Of a stretch of DNA of 64,000 nucleotides, positions 16,860-24,874 are shown one piece after another. Where the stretch lies: the NCBI RefSeq assembly GCF_002154225.1, contig NZ_MTSE01000014.1, positions 62,001 through 126,000 of the forward strand. The letters are read 5' to 3'. Below the pieces are notes generated by a model, which had not been told where the DNA came from, ran no database searches, and worked only from the letters and a program-made list of their open reading frames with translations. Within the stretch, counting starts at the first letter, position 1. Every line of letters starts with the position of its first letter. This stretch comes from Hymenobacter crusticola (GTDB lineage: Bacteria; Bacteroidota; Bacteroidia; Cytophagales; Hymenobacteraceae). The position numbers and the translations under genes were made by a program.

Positions 16860-17480
16860 ATGACAGACCTCCAGGAATTAATTCGGCAAGGGGAAGGCGA
16901 ACGGTTGGAATTCAAAAAGAAAACCACTCACCCGACGCGCATTTCCCGCACCCTAGCTTCGCTGGCCAACACGCGCGGTGGGCGGGTGCTGGTGGGCGTC
17001 GATGATGACGGCCGCATCGTGGGCGTGCGCGACACGGAAGAGGAAATATACGTGTTGCGCGAAGCCGCCGAACACTACGTAGAGCCGCCGTTGCGCCTAG
17101 GTTTCAAGGAGGTAGAGGAAGACGGCCGCACCGTGCTCATCGTGACGGTGCAGGAAAGCAGCCAGAAGCCGCACCGCGCCCAAGTGGCGCCCGGCGACTG
17201 GCGAGGCTACGTGCGCGTGCGCGACGAAAGCGTGCAAACCAGCAGCCTGACCGAGAAAGTGCTGGAGCGCTCCGAACCACAGTTCGAAAAAATTCCGCTC
17301 AACAAAGAAGAGTTAGCGGTGCTGGACTATCTGCGTAAAAATCCGCGCATCACCCTGGCCCAGTACATGAAGCTCCTGAACCTAGGTCAGCGTCGGGCCT
17401 ACCGCACCCTCATTAAACTCACGCTCCACGGCTACATTCGCCACCACGACAAAGAGCAGGAGCCCTATTACACCCTATAA
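16860..17480 (+). CDS. AlbA_2/Schlafen-type putative DNA-binding protein
   Basis: This encodes 206 residues. The N-terminal 110 residues match the AlbA_2 (formerly AAA_4) domain: EGERLEFKKK, LASLANTRGGRVLVGVDDDG and RIVGV. The C-terminal 65 residues (KEELAVLDYLRKNPRITLAQ onwards) look like a winged helix. Proteins of this build are annotated as ATP-binding or DNA-binding regulators; nucleotide use is not established. Its start overlaps no other gene, and a 25-bp hairpin follows its stop directly. Role unknown beyond likely nucleic-acid binding. Confidence 0.85.
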   Translation: MTDLQELIRQGEGERLEFKKKTTHPTRISRTLASLANTRGGRVLVGVDDDGRIVGVRDTEEEIYVLREAAEHYVEPPLRLGFKEVEEDGRTVLIVTVQESSQKPHRAQVAPGDWRGYVRVRDESVQTSSLTEKVLERSEPQFEKIPLNKEELAVLDYLRKNPRITLAQYMKLLNLGQRRAYRTLIKLTLHGYIRHHDKEQEPYYTL

Positions 17481-17483
17481 AGC

Positions 17484-17549
17484 GACTGAGCGGCTGCGTG
17501 ACTGAGTGTTGTCATTCGAACATCCACTCAGTCACGCAGCCGCTCAGTC
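17484..17549. terminator. 25-bp hairpin shared by convergent genes
   Basis: Arms 17484-17508 and 17525-17549 are exact complements with a 16-base loop. Each arm carries two copies of GACTGAG or CACTCAG-like words. It separates the AlbA_2 gene from the small Lys-rich gene on the other strand, though the T tracts are weak. Confidence 0.7.
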
Positions 17550-17561
17550 ACTCGCGCGCAG

Positions 17562-17678
17562 CTAGTCTTGCTTGCGGGCGCGGGCTTGTTTTTTTTCCTC
17601 TTTGGCAGCCTTTTTTTCCTTGGTGGTCTTAACAGGCTCCTTTTTCTTTTCCTTTCGGGCGTCTTGTGCTTTTGCCAT
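17562..17678 (-). CDS. Very small Lys-rich basic protein
   Basis: A 38-residue frame starts at ATG 17678 with an A-rich leader (ACAACAATGGC) typical of Bacteroidetes starts, and stops at TAG 17562. The protein begins MAKAQDARKEKKKEPVK and ends KKQARARKQD; about 40 percent of residues are Lys and it lacks any hydrophobic core, so it is probably disordered and binds nucleic acid. A strong hairpin lies right after the stop. It recalls small Ala/Lys-rich proteins in related genomes, but that memory is not checked. An accidental frame is possible, yet the leader, length and hairpin argue for a gene. Confidence 0.6.
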   Translation of the reverse strand: MAKAQDARKEKKKEPVKTTKEKKAAKEEKKQARARKQD

Positions 17679-17776
17679 TGTTGTAAACTAGTAGGGGGTG
17701 TGAATAAGGAAATTCTCTAACGCAGGGAAGCTAGGTGGTGTTGTGCACTCTTCGAATGGGCGCGCAACATTCCCCC

Positions 17777-18316
17777 TCAGTGTGCTAGCAGCGGTAAGTA
17801 CCGTTCGCGCAGCACCGCTAAGTGATGCGCTTCGTGGCCGGGCACAATATACGTGAGGGCGCGCACACTTGCCGGGCCATTGTTGGCGGTGCCGGCCCGA
17901 TCGAGCTGCGTGGGCGTGAACGTGCGAAACAACGCCACCGTGGCGGCGCGCGTGGCCGCATACTCAGCCATGATGTCGGGCAACGGCCGGTCGTTGGCGC
18001 CGGAATTCGGCACGTAGTCATCCTGCTCGAAACCGGGCAAATTTTGCTGGTCGCTGCGGGCAAAGCGCAGGGCACGGTAGGCCATAATGCGCTCCGTGTC
18101 CAGAATATGCAGCAGCACTTCCTTGATGGTCCACTTGCCGGGCGCGTAAGCTAGGTTTGCCTGCTCATCGGTGAGCATGTTGGTGAGCTGCTGCACTTGC
18201 CAGAACTGGGTCTGAAGTTGCGCAATTGGGTCGGCGTGTTCCGGAATGTAGCTGATATAGGTTTGGTAGTAAGCTAGGTATTCACCGGGGGCGGGGCGCG
18301 TTGTAATGGGGTTCAT
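17777..18316 (-). other. Possible separate DinB gene inside the fused frame
   Basis: An ATG at 18316 begins MNPITTRPAPGEYLAYYQTY, the natural start of a stand-alone 179-residue DinB protein. It may be translated independently even if the upstream esterase frame reads into it. DinB relatives include thiol-dependent S-transferases and proteins of unknown role. Confidence 0.55.
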
Positions 18317-19291
18317 GGGAGCAGAGGAAGCGGGTGCAGCCGTTAAGTAACGGCTATTATTCCTTTTTCGCACGCGCGGATGACGGCGATTAAGCATGCG
18401 GCGGGTGCTTTCCCAGTGATGCGACGGAATCGCCTTCATCGGCGGGCGGCTGATCTGCCAGCCCGACCTAGCATCAACGCCGAAAGCCCACTGCAAGAAA
18501 TCGGGCATGACGTGCGCCCACGTGTGCTGATTATGGCGCCCATCGACCACCTCCACGTAGCGTACCGAGGGCTCAGGCAACCCCACCCGGGCGAGGGTCG
18601 CCATGATATCCAGGGTGTCTTCGATGGAGTCGATGATGCCGTTGTGGTTACGGTCGTTGGTTTCGTCCTGGGTGCCGGTTTGCAGCCAAAACTGGTGCTC
18701 GGCATGGGGCTGCCCGTGGCGCACCAAGTTGTGCATGATGCGGTCGGCATCGGTGTAGCCTTCGCTCAGGGCGCGGCTTCGCCACCAGAAGGAGCCCGAA
18801 AACACGCCCGCCCGCCGCGCCGCTTCCGGGTGATGCCACACCAGATCAAAAGCCGACAACCCGCTGAGTGAGAAGCCTGCCACCACCACTTGGCGAGGGT
18901 CGGCGCTGACGTGGTACTGCGCCTGCACGCTCGGCAGCAGCTCGCGCAGCATAAATTCCGTGTAGAGCCCGGCTTTCTCGCCCCGGTTCAAAAAATCGGG
19001 GCGGGCGGCCGTGCCGTACTCGCGAATTCGCTCGCCGGCGTGGATGGCCACCAGCACAAATGGCCGCAACGCTTGGCGCCGGTACAATCCGTTGAGCGTA
19101 GCCGGCAGCCGCAGCCGGTTAAGGTCCTGCCCGTCATTCAGGTAGAGCACCGGGTAGGGCCCCGCAGCTGGGTCGTAATGTGGAGGTAACACTATGTCAA
19201 GCCGGACCGTACGTTCTAGAGGAACCGAGTCTAACGACTGATTGCGAACGACGGTAACGGTCTGGCGCTGGGTTGAAAAGTACTGACTCAT
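17777..19291 (-). CDS. Esterase (PF00756 type) fused in frame to DinB-like protein
   Basis: This is one open frame of 504 residues. Residues 1-285 are an alpha/beta-hydrolase of the esterase D family: YPVLYLNDGQDL, nucleophile elbow AGFSLSGLSAFD, and a His in VDGRHNQHTWAH. Residues 326-504 form a complete DinB-family four-helix protein with WTIKEVLLHILDTERIMAYR and GHEAHHLAVLRERY supplying its His residues. The joining 40 residues (PSHHWESTRRMLNRRHPRVR onwards) are basic, low-complexity and look like translated spacer DNA. Both other frames meet stop codons within about ten codons in that spacer, so one base change or indel may have removed a stop. Likely two ancestral genes; functions are a hydrolase and a possible metal-dependent transferase. 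Confidence 0.8.
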   Translation of the reverse strand: MSQYFSTQRQTVTVVRNQSLDSVPLERTVRLDIVLPPHYDPAAGPYPVLYLNDGQDLNRLRLPATLNGLYRRQALRPFVLVAIHAGERIREYGTAARPDFLNRGEKAGLYTEFMLRELLPSVQAQYHVSADPRQVVVAGFSLSGLSAFDLVWHHPEAARRAGVFSGSFWWRSRALSEGYTDADRIMHNLVRHGQPHAEHQFWLQTGTQDETNDRNHNGIIDSIEDTLDIMATLARVGLPEPSVRYVEVVDGRHNQHTWAHVMPDFLQWAFGVDARSGWQISRPPMKAIPSHHWESTRRMLNRRHPRVRKRNNSRYLTAAPASSAPMNPITTRPAPGEYLAYYQTYISYIPEHADPIAQLQTQFWQVQQLTNMLTDEQANLAYAPGKWTIKEVLLHILDTERIMAYRALRFARSDQQNLPGFEQDDYVPNSGANDRPLPDIMAEYAATRAATVALFRTFTPTQLDRAGTANNGPASVRALTYIVPGHEAHHLAVLRERYLPLLAH

Positions 19292-19310
19292 TATCTAAAT
19301 AAAGTAAAAC

Positions 19311-19394
19311 CTGTCATTCCAGGCACAGCGCGGAAGCTGAACCGAGGTCTTGCCAGCGAAAAAACCAGCTCCCGCGCTGTGCCCGGAATGACAG
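19311..19394. repeat. REP-like palindromic element
   Basis: The arms begin CTGTCATTCCAGGCACAGCG and end with its near-complement (one mismatch over 23 bases), around a 38-base centre. The word GTCATTCC followed by an AGCGCGG-like stretch resembles short repeats scattered through Hymenobacter genomes. It sits between divergently transcribed esterase genes, so a terminator role is unlikely. Confidence 0.65.
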
Positions 19395-19459
19395 CATTCT
19401 ACATGACTTTGCGACTGCAAGAAGATACTTTTTTCCGCCTCTAGCCAGCATTATACGTC

Positions 19460-20221
19460 TTGCATGAGGTGTTTTCGCTCGGTTCTCCTTTCTTTACCCG
19501 CTCACCAAACCCTACGATCTTGCAGGAAACCTACCGTCCGTTTTACTCCCACCAGCTAGGCCACGACGTGGAGATGCTGGTTTTTGGCGACTGGGGCTAC
19601 CCTATCGTGGTTTTTCCGACCTCGCGGGGCCGCTACTACGAAGCCAAAGATTTCAAGCTCGTTGAGTCGGTGCAGTGGTTCATCGAGAACAAAAAGATCA
19701 AACTGTACTGCATCGACAGCGTGGATGCGCATACGTGGTATGCCAAGCACCTACACCCCGCCGAGCGCGTGCAAAACCACATGCGCTACGACGCCATGAT
19801 CAGCCAGGAACTCGTGCCTATGTTGCAGCGCGAGTGCAGCGTCGACAAAATTGGCGTGGCTGGGTGTAGCTTCGGCGGCTACCAAGCCCTGAATTTCGCC
19901 TTCCGCCACCCCGATCAGGTAGCCTACCTTTTCGCCATGGGCGCCGCCTACGACATGCGTCAGTTTATGGACGGCTACTACGACGAGAACTTTTATTATA
20001 ACAACCCGCCCGACTACATGCCCAACGCGCAGAATGATCATTTCTACCAAATGAACATCGTGCTAGGGACGGCCGAACACGATTTCTGCAAGCCTTCCAC
20101 GCTGCAAATGTCCGACATTCTGAACCACAAAGGCATCCGCCACTGGCTCGATATCCGGCCTGGCTCGCACGACTGGCCGGTGTGGCGCGACATGTTCCCG
20201 CATTATTTGTCGCAGATTTAA
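19460..20221 (+). CDS. Esterase-like alpha/beta hydrolase, first gene of amidoligase cluster
   Basis: This encodes up to 253 residues. No ATG is near; TTG at 19460 and TTG at 19520 (then MQETYRPFYSHQLGHDVEML) are candidates, and the second fits family N-termini better. It has an esterase D/PF00756 fold with nucleophile Ser137 in GVAGCSFGGYQA (numbered from 19460), acid near LGTAEHD (206-208) and His237 in PGSHDWPVW. Intracellular, with no signal peptide. Genes downstream encode ATP-grasp and GCS2 ligases, so it may hydrolyse or release an ester or amide intermediate of that pathway. The true substrate is unknown. Confidence 0.85.
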   Translation: MHEVFSLGSPFFTRSPNPTILQETYRPFYSHQLGHDVEMLVFGDWGYPIVVFPTSRGRYYEAKDFKLVESVQWFIENKKIKLYCIDSVDAHTWYAKHLHPAERVQNHMRYDAMISQELVPMLQRECSVDKIGVAGCSFGGYQALNFAFRHPDQVAYLFAMGAAYDMRQFMDGYYDENFYYNNPPDYMPNAQNDHFYQMNIVLGTAEHDFCKPSTLQMSDILNHKGIRHWLDIRPGSHDWPVWRDMFPHYLSQI

Positions 20222-20307
20222 GTACTTAGAGCCGCCGGCTAGCTCGTCGGCTTGTTTCCTACATCATTTTCATCCTCTCCTACGGACTATTACGCCGTAC
20301 TACGCTC

Positions 20308-21387
20308 ATGAAAAAAATCGGTATTCTTTTCGGCCAGGAAAACACTTTCCCTCAAGCCTTCATCGACCGCATCAACGAGAAAGCGCCCAGCGGCATCACT
20401 GCCGAGTTCGTGAAAATCGACGTGGTCGAGCAAGCGGTTCCCACCGACTACGCAGTTATCATCGACCGGATTTCGCAGGACGTGCCCTTCTACCGCGCCT
20501 TCCTCAAGAACGCCGCCCTCACGGGTACTGCCGTGATTAACAACCCCTTCTGGTGGAGTGCCGACGAGAAGTTTTTCAACAACGCCCTCGCCGTGCAGCT
20601 TGGCGTGCCGGTGCCGCGTACGGTGCTGCTGCCCTCCAAGGAGCGTCCCGACGACACGAACCACAACTCCTTCCGCAACCTAGAGTGGACGAACTGGGAC
20701 GCCATTTTCGCTAAGATCGGTTTCCCGGCCTTCATGAAACCGCACTCGGGCGGGGGCTGGAAGAGCGTGTACAAGCTCGATAACCCCGAGCAGTTCTTCC
20801 GGGCCTACGACCAAACGGCTCAACTGGTGATGCTGTTCCAGGAAGCCGTAGACTTTACTGATTACTTCCGCTGCTACTGCATCGGCGGCAAAGAAGTGCG
20901 CATCATGCCCTACGAGCCCCGCAATGAGTTCCACCAGCGCTACGCCACGGAAATGAAGACGACAGGCCCGGCCGGCGAAAAGCTGCTCGCTACCATGACC
21001 GACTATGTGCTGAAGCTGAACCAAGGCCTAGGTTATGATTTCAATACCGTAGAATTTGCGGTGCGCGACGGTATTCCGCTGGCCATCGACTTCGGCAACC
21101 CCGCTCCTGATGCTGATATCCACTCCGTTGGACAAGAGAACTTTGAGTGGGTGGTAGAAACCGCCGCGAACTTCGCCATTGAGCGGGCCCAGGCCCAGCA
21201 GCCCGGCAAAGACAACCTGACGTGGGGCACTTATGTGCAGCGCTCGTCGGCGGCAGCTGGCATTGTCACGGCTCCGGCGGCTGCACCCGCGAAGAAGGCA
21301 GCGGCCCCGAAGAAAGAAGCTGCTCCTAAAAAGGAAGCTGCCCCGAAGAAGGCAGCTGCGCCGAAGGCAAAGAAAGCCAAAGAGTAA
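20308..21387 (+). CDS. RimK-like ATP-grasp ligase with Ala/Lys/Pro tail
   Basis: This encodes 359 residues. An N-terminal alpha/beta lobe (MKKIGILFGQENTFPQAFID) precedes the ATP-grasp core: nucleotide Lys144 and glycine loop in FMKPHSGGGWKS, FQEAVDF (Glu179), and metal ligands Glu249 (NTVEFAV) and Asp261/Asn264 (AIDFGNPAPD). Such enzymes join a carboxylate to an amine through an acyl-phosphate. The last 38 residues (from about 322) are a histone H1-like Ala/Lys/Pro repeat with units such as AAPKKE, unusual for this enzyme class and probably a disordered basic tail. Second gene of five; gaps of 86 and 87 bases on either side. Confidence 0.88.
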   Translation: MKKIGILFGQENTFPQAFIDRINEKAPSGITAEFVKIDVVEQAVPTDYAVIIDRISQDVPFYRAFLKNAALTGTAVINNPFWWSADEKFFNNALAVQLGVPVPRTVLLPSKERPDDTNHNSFRNLEWTNWDAIFAKIGFPAFMKPHSGGGWKSVYKLDNPEQFFRAYDQTAQLVMLFQEAVDFTDYFRCYCIGGKEVRIMPYEPRNEFHQRYATEMKTTGPAGEKLLATMTDYVLKLNQGLGYDFNTVEFAVRDGIPLAIDFGNPAPDADIHSVGQENFEWVVETAANFAIERAQAQQPGKDNLTWGTYVQRSSAAAGIVTAPAAAPAKKAAAPKKEAAPKKEAAPKKAAAPKAKKAKE

Positions 21388-21396
21388 CGCGTTGTT

Positions 21397-21428
21397 CCTA
21401 GCTCTCCTTTTACAGAAGGAGAGCTAGG
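21397..21428 (+). terminator. Intercistronic hairpin
   Basis: Stem CCTAGCTCTCCTT / AAGGAGAGCTAGG with loop TTACAG sits between the ATP-grasp and ligase genes. It is followed by TTCTTTA rather than a clean T run, so attenuation or mRNA protection is as likely as termination. Confidence 0.6.
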
Positions 21429-21474
21429 TTCTTTACCTGCATCCTCCCCTCATTACCTCTTATAAGTATCTGTT

Positions 21475-22578
21475 ATGGCAATGCCGGTTTTCACGCTCGG
21501 AATCGAGGAAGAGTTTCAAACGATTGACCCCACCACGCGCGACCTTCGTTCGCACATGTCGCAGATTGTGGAAGGGGGCAAAATGGTGTTGCAAGAGCAA
21601 GTGAAAGCCGAAATGCACCAATCGGTGGTGGAGGTTGGCACGACCATTTGCCACAACATCCACGAGGCGCGCGAGCAGGTGATGCACCTGCGCCGACAGG
21701 TGATTGACCTAGCCGGCAACGTGGGCTTGCAGATTGCCGCCGCGGGCACGCACCCATTTTCGCGCTGGCAGGACCAACCCATTACGCCCGACGCCCGCTA
21801 CGACAAAATCGTGGAGGAACTGCAGGATGCTGCCCGCTCCAACTTGGTGTTTGGCATGCACGTGCACATCGGGCTCGAAAACCGCGACATAGGGGTGTAC
21901 ATGATGAACTCGCTGCGGTATTTTCTACCCCACTTGTTTGCGCTAAGCACCAACTCGCCGTTTTGGGAAGGGCGCGAAACGGGCTATAAGTCGTTTCGCA
22001 CCAAAGTATTCGAGCGTTTTCCGCGTACTGGCATCCCTGATTACTTCGGTAGCGCCAGCGAATACGACGAGTACATCGAGCAGCTCGTAAAAACGGGCTG
22101 CATCGACAACGGCAAAAAAATCTGGTGGGATTTGCGCCTGCATCCCTTCTTCAACACCATCGAATACCGCATCTGCGACATGATGATGCGCGTGGACGAA
22201 GTGGTAGCCGTGGCAGCCGTTATGCAGGCGCTGGTAGCGAAGATTTACAAGCTGAAGTTGCAGAATTTGAACTTTCGGCTCTACCGCAAAGCGCTCATCA
22301 ACGAGAACAAGTGGCGCGCCGCCCGCTACGGTATCGACGGCAAGCTGATCGACTTTGGGAAGCAAGAGGAAGTACCTACCCGCGCCCTCATCCACGAGCT
22401 CCTCGACTTTGTGGACGACGTGCTTGACGAGCTAGGCAGCCGCCACGAGGTGGAATACATTCTCAAAATGATGGAATTTGGTACCGGCGCCGACCGCCAA
22501 CTGGCCGTATTCCGCGAGACGGGCGACCTGAAGAAAGTGGTTGATTACATCATTTCGGAAACCCACCACGGGCTCTAG
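21475..22578 (+). CDS. Carboxylate-amine ligase, GCS2/YbdK family
   Basis: This encodes 367 residues of the glutamate-cysteine ligase type 2 superfamily (COG2170-like). Signatures are GIEEEFQ (Glu11-13) near the N-terminus, FGMHVHIGL (126-134), and WWDLRLHPFFNTIEYRICD (217-235), which supply ATP/metal-binding and catalytic residues. The family condenses an amino group with a carboxylate using ATP; E. coli YbdK has weak gamma-glutamylcysteine synthetase activity. Here it lies between an ATP-grasp enzyme and a glutamine amidotransferase, resembling the order GshA-like then GshB-like in dipeptide and tripeptide synthesis. Actual substrates are unknown. The start ATG at 21475 fits (MAMPVFTLGIEEE). 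Confidence 0.93.
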   Translation: MAMPVFTLGIEEEFQTIDPTTRDLRSHMSQIVEGGKMVLQEQVKAEMHQSVVEVGTTICHNIHEAREQVMHLRRQVIDLAGNVGLQIAAAGTHPFSRWQDQPITPDARYDKIVEELQDAARSNLVFGMHVHIGLENRDIGVYMMNSLRYFLPHLFALSTNSPFWEGRETGYKSFRTKVFERFPRTGIPDYFGSASEYDEYIEQLVKTGCIDNGKKIWWDLRLHPFFNTIEYRICDMMMRVDEVVAVAAVMQALVAKIYKLKLQNLNFRLYRKALINENKWRAARYGIDGKLIDFGKQEEVPTRALIHELLDFVDDVLDELGSRHEVEYILKMMEFGTGADRQLAVFRETGDLKKVVDYIISETHHGL

Positions 22579-22592
22579 GCTGTTATACCCAG

Positions 22593-22627
22593 AAGCACAC
22601 GCCGGCGACCGTCGTTAGCGTGTGCTT
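22593..22627 (+). terminator. Intercistronic hairpin with T run
   Basis: AAGCACACGC and GCGTGTGCTT pair across a 15-base loop and are followed by TTC. It lies 14 bases after the ligase stop codon and about 100 bases before the amidotransferase start. Confidence 0.65.
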
Positions 22628-22726
22628 TTCTATAACTCACGGAGCCAAGCACCTAGGTCGGTACGACCTTTGTGGCACGTTGGCTTTTTCCTTCATTTCG
22701 TCGCCACTCAGCGGCGGCCTCTTTGC

Positions 22727-23572
22727 ATGAAACCACTAAAAGTTGCTATTCTCGACCTGTACGACAACGCGCCCAACGAAGGCATGCGTTGCATTGTGCA
22801 GCAAGTTCGCCGTGCGCAGGCCGAAAGTCCCCTTGCGCTTACATTCGACGTGTTCGATGTACGGGCCAAGCTAGAAGTACCTGACCTGAGCTACGACATT
22901 TACATTTCCAGCGGCGGACCAGGCAGCCCGTTTCCTTCTGGTGAAGCATGGGAAGCGCCTTTCTTCGCCCTACTCGACGACATTCTGCGCTGGAACCAGA
23001 CGCACGAGCGCAAGAAATATCTGTTTGCCATCTGTCATTCCTTCCAGCTGCTGAGCCAGCACCTAGGTATTGGCGTGCTCAGCAAGCGGAAGTCGACTTC
23101 GCTGGGTATTTTCCCCATTCCAATGACCGAAGCTGGGCAAGAAGATCCATTTTTGCGTACGCTACCGAACCCCTTCTACGTGCTCGACTCGCGCGACTAC
23201 CAGGTGACGCAGCCCGCCGCCGAGCGCATTGCGAAGCTAGGTATACAGGTGTTGGCGCTGGAGAAAGAGCGCCCCCACGTTCCTCTGGAGCAAGCCCTGA
23301 TGGCTATTCGCTTCACGGAGGAAGTATTTGGCACTCAGTTTCATCCCGAGGCCGATGGGGAAGGCATGCTACGCTACATGCAAACGGAGGAGAAACGACA
23401 GTCCGTTATTGCAAACTATGGCGAGGAGAAGTACTATCAAATGGTAGAACTGCTGCAAGACCCGAATGCCATCGAGCTAACCGAGGCCACGATTTTGCCG
23501 ACTTTCCTGCGTACATCTATTCAATCGTTGCTGGAACAACAAGCTCCCGCTGAGTTCAGCGTAAATAGCTAA
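22727..23572 (+). CDS. Class I glutamine amidotransferase-like protein
   Basis: I choose the ATG at 22727 (MKPLKVAILDLYDNAPNEGM), giving 281 residues, since the 35 codons before it look non-coding. The class I triad is complete: Cys103 in FAICHSFQLL, His206 and Glu208 in GTQFHPEAD, and the oxyanion strand SSGGPGSP at 61-68. Cys-His-Ser replaces the commoner Cys-His-Gly or Cys-Leu-Gly. Such domains release ammonia from glutamine or cut gamma-glutamyl bonds. Residues after 215 form a helical extension. As the fourth gene of the cluster it may feed ammonia to one of the ligases or trim a gamma-glutamyl group. Confidence 0.9.
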   Translation: MKPLKVAILDLYDNAPNEGMRCIVQQVRRAQAESPLALTFDVFDVRAKLEVPDLSYDIYISSGGPGSPFPSGEAWEAPFFALLDDILRWNQTHERKKYLFAICHSFQLLSQHLGIGVLSKRKSTSLGIFPIPMTEAGQEDPFLRTLPNPFYVLDSRDYQVTQPAAERIAKLGIQVLALEKERPHVPLEQALMAIRFTEEVFGTQFHPEADGEGMLRYMQTEEKRQSVIANYGEEKYYQMVELLQDPNAIELTEATILPTFLRTSIQSLLEQQAPAEFSVNS

Positions 23573-23590
23573 AGAACTAGGGTTAACGGT

Positions 23591-23624
23591 GAAGCTCCTC
23601 TCCTTTTCCCAGAAGGGGAGCTTC
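23591..23624 (+). terminator. Intercistronic hairpin
   Basis: GAAGCTCC and GGAGCTTC pair around a loop with a further CCTT/AAGG pairing, in the 87-base gap before the last cluster gene. The T tract is poor. Confidence 0.5.
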
Positions 23625-23659
23625 GCTTTCCTTCTGCCTACTCTTACGCCCAAGCCCTT

Positions 23660-24847
23660 ATGATTCCGAACCACCGCGCCACGTTCAATGAGGCATTTAG
23701 CCCGGAGCGTTACCAAGAAATGTTAGCCTCGATGGCGGAAGATCTGCCGGGTTTGCTGGACTTTCGGATTGCCGAAACGCCCATTTTTGTGCCAGCGGCA
23801 TTGCGCGATAAGCTGATCAGCGCGGGGGAAAGCATCATTGATGTGCTGACGGCGGCTAATTTTAAGGAGCTAACGGAAGGAGCCGTACCGCCGCACCAGC
23901 GCGTGCCGCATGAGGATGCGCACACCGCTTTTTTGGCCATCGATTACGCGATATGCCGCAACACCGACGGCGAGCTAGAGCCGCAGCTCATTGAACTGCA
24001 AGGCTTTCCGTCGCTCTACGCCTTTCAGGATTATTTACCGGGCAAGTTTCGGCAGTTCTATCCTATCTCCGATGCGGTATCGCAGCTCTTCAACGTCAGC
24101 AATTCGACTGATTACTTTGAGCAACTCCGGCAGCTCATCGTGGCGGATGAAAACCCGGAGAACGTCATTCTGCTGGAGCTATTTCCGGAGAAGCAGAAAA
24201 CTCGCCTCGACTTTGAACTGACCCACCGGGGTATTGGAGTTGAGGCGGTGTGCCTAACGAAGGTGCGCAAGAACGGCCGTCAGCTATATTATGAGAAGGA
24301 GGGCCGTCAGATTCCCATCAAGCGCATTTACAACCGGTTGATATTTGACGAGTTGGAGCAACACCCGGATCTTAAAACCGAGTTTCGCCTGACCGACGAT
24401 GTGGACGTGAAATGGGTAGGTCACCCCAACTGGTTTTTCCGTATCAGCAAGTATACCATGCCGCTGCTGCACCATGCTTTCGTGCCGCCGAGCCACTACT
24501 TGAGCGACCTAGCTTCCTACCCCGCCGACCTGGAAAACTACGTGCTCAAGCCCTTGTTTTCCTTTGCCGGCAGTGGCGTGCAACTCGACGTGACGGCTGC
24601 TGACTTAGACGCCATAACGGACCGGCACAACTATTTGCTTCAGCGTAAAGTGCAGTACGAGCCGGTCATTCAGTCACCCGATGGACTGGTGAAGTGTGAG
24701 ATTCGGATGCTTTACATCTGGCACGAACAGGCAGCCCGGCCCATGCTCATTACCAACCTAGGTCGGCTGAGCCGCGGCGCTATGATTGGGGTAAACTTCA
24801 ATAAGAATAAGGATTGGGTGGGTGGCACGGTCTGCTTGTTTGAGTAG
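23660..24847 (+). CDS. Second ATP-grasp-like protein, probably circularly permuted type
   Basis: This encodes 395 residues. I see ATP-grasp-like parts in unusual order: an acidic/amide motif LIELQGFPSLYAFQ (Glu112, Gln114) before the nucleotide loop YVLKPLFSFAGSGVQL (Lys297, 300-307), then LLQRKV and CEIRML near 328-350. That order recalls circularly permuted ATP-grasp families such as glutathionylspermidine synthetase-like proteins, but I am not certain of the family. It would join another amine and carboxylate. Last gene of the five, followed by a strong terminator. Alternative view: a degenerate, non-catalytic relative. Confidence 0.75.
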   Translation: MIPNHRATFNEAFSPERYQEMLASMAEDLPGLLDFRIAETPIFVPAALRDKLISAGESIIDVLTAANFKELTEGAVPPHQRVPHEDAHTAFLAIDYAICRNTDGELEPQLIELQGFPSLYAFQDYLPGKFRQFYPISDAVSQLFNVSNSTDYFEQLRQLIVADENPENVILLELFPEKQKTRLDFELTHRGIGVEAVCLTKVRKNGRQLYYEKEGRQIPIKRIYNRLIFDELEQHPDLKTEFRLTDDVDVKWVGHPNWFFRISKYTMPLLHHAFVPPSHYLSDLASYPADLENYVLKPLFSFAGSGVQLDVTAADLDAITDRHNYLLQRKVQYEPVIQSPDGLVKCEIRMLYIWHEQAARPMLITNLGRLSRGAMIGVNFNKNKDWVGGTVCLFE

Positions 24848-24874
24848 TAGCTACATTATTTAAAGAAAAAATAA

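Noticed and set aside
22948..23553. 201-residue frame over the amidotransferase gene
   Set aside because: The Cys-His-Glu triad is in the competing frame; this frame is a shadow.
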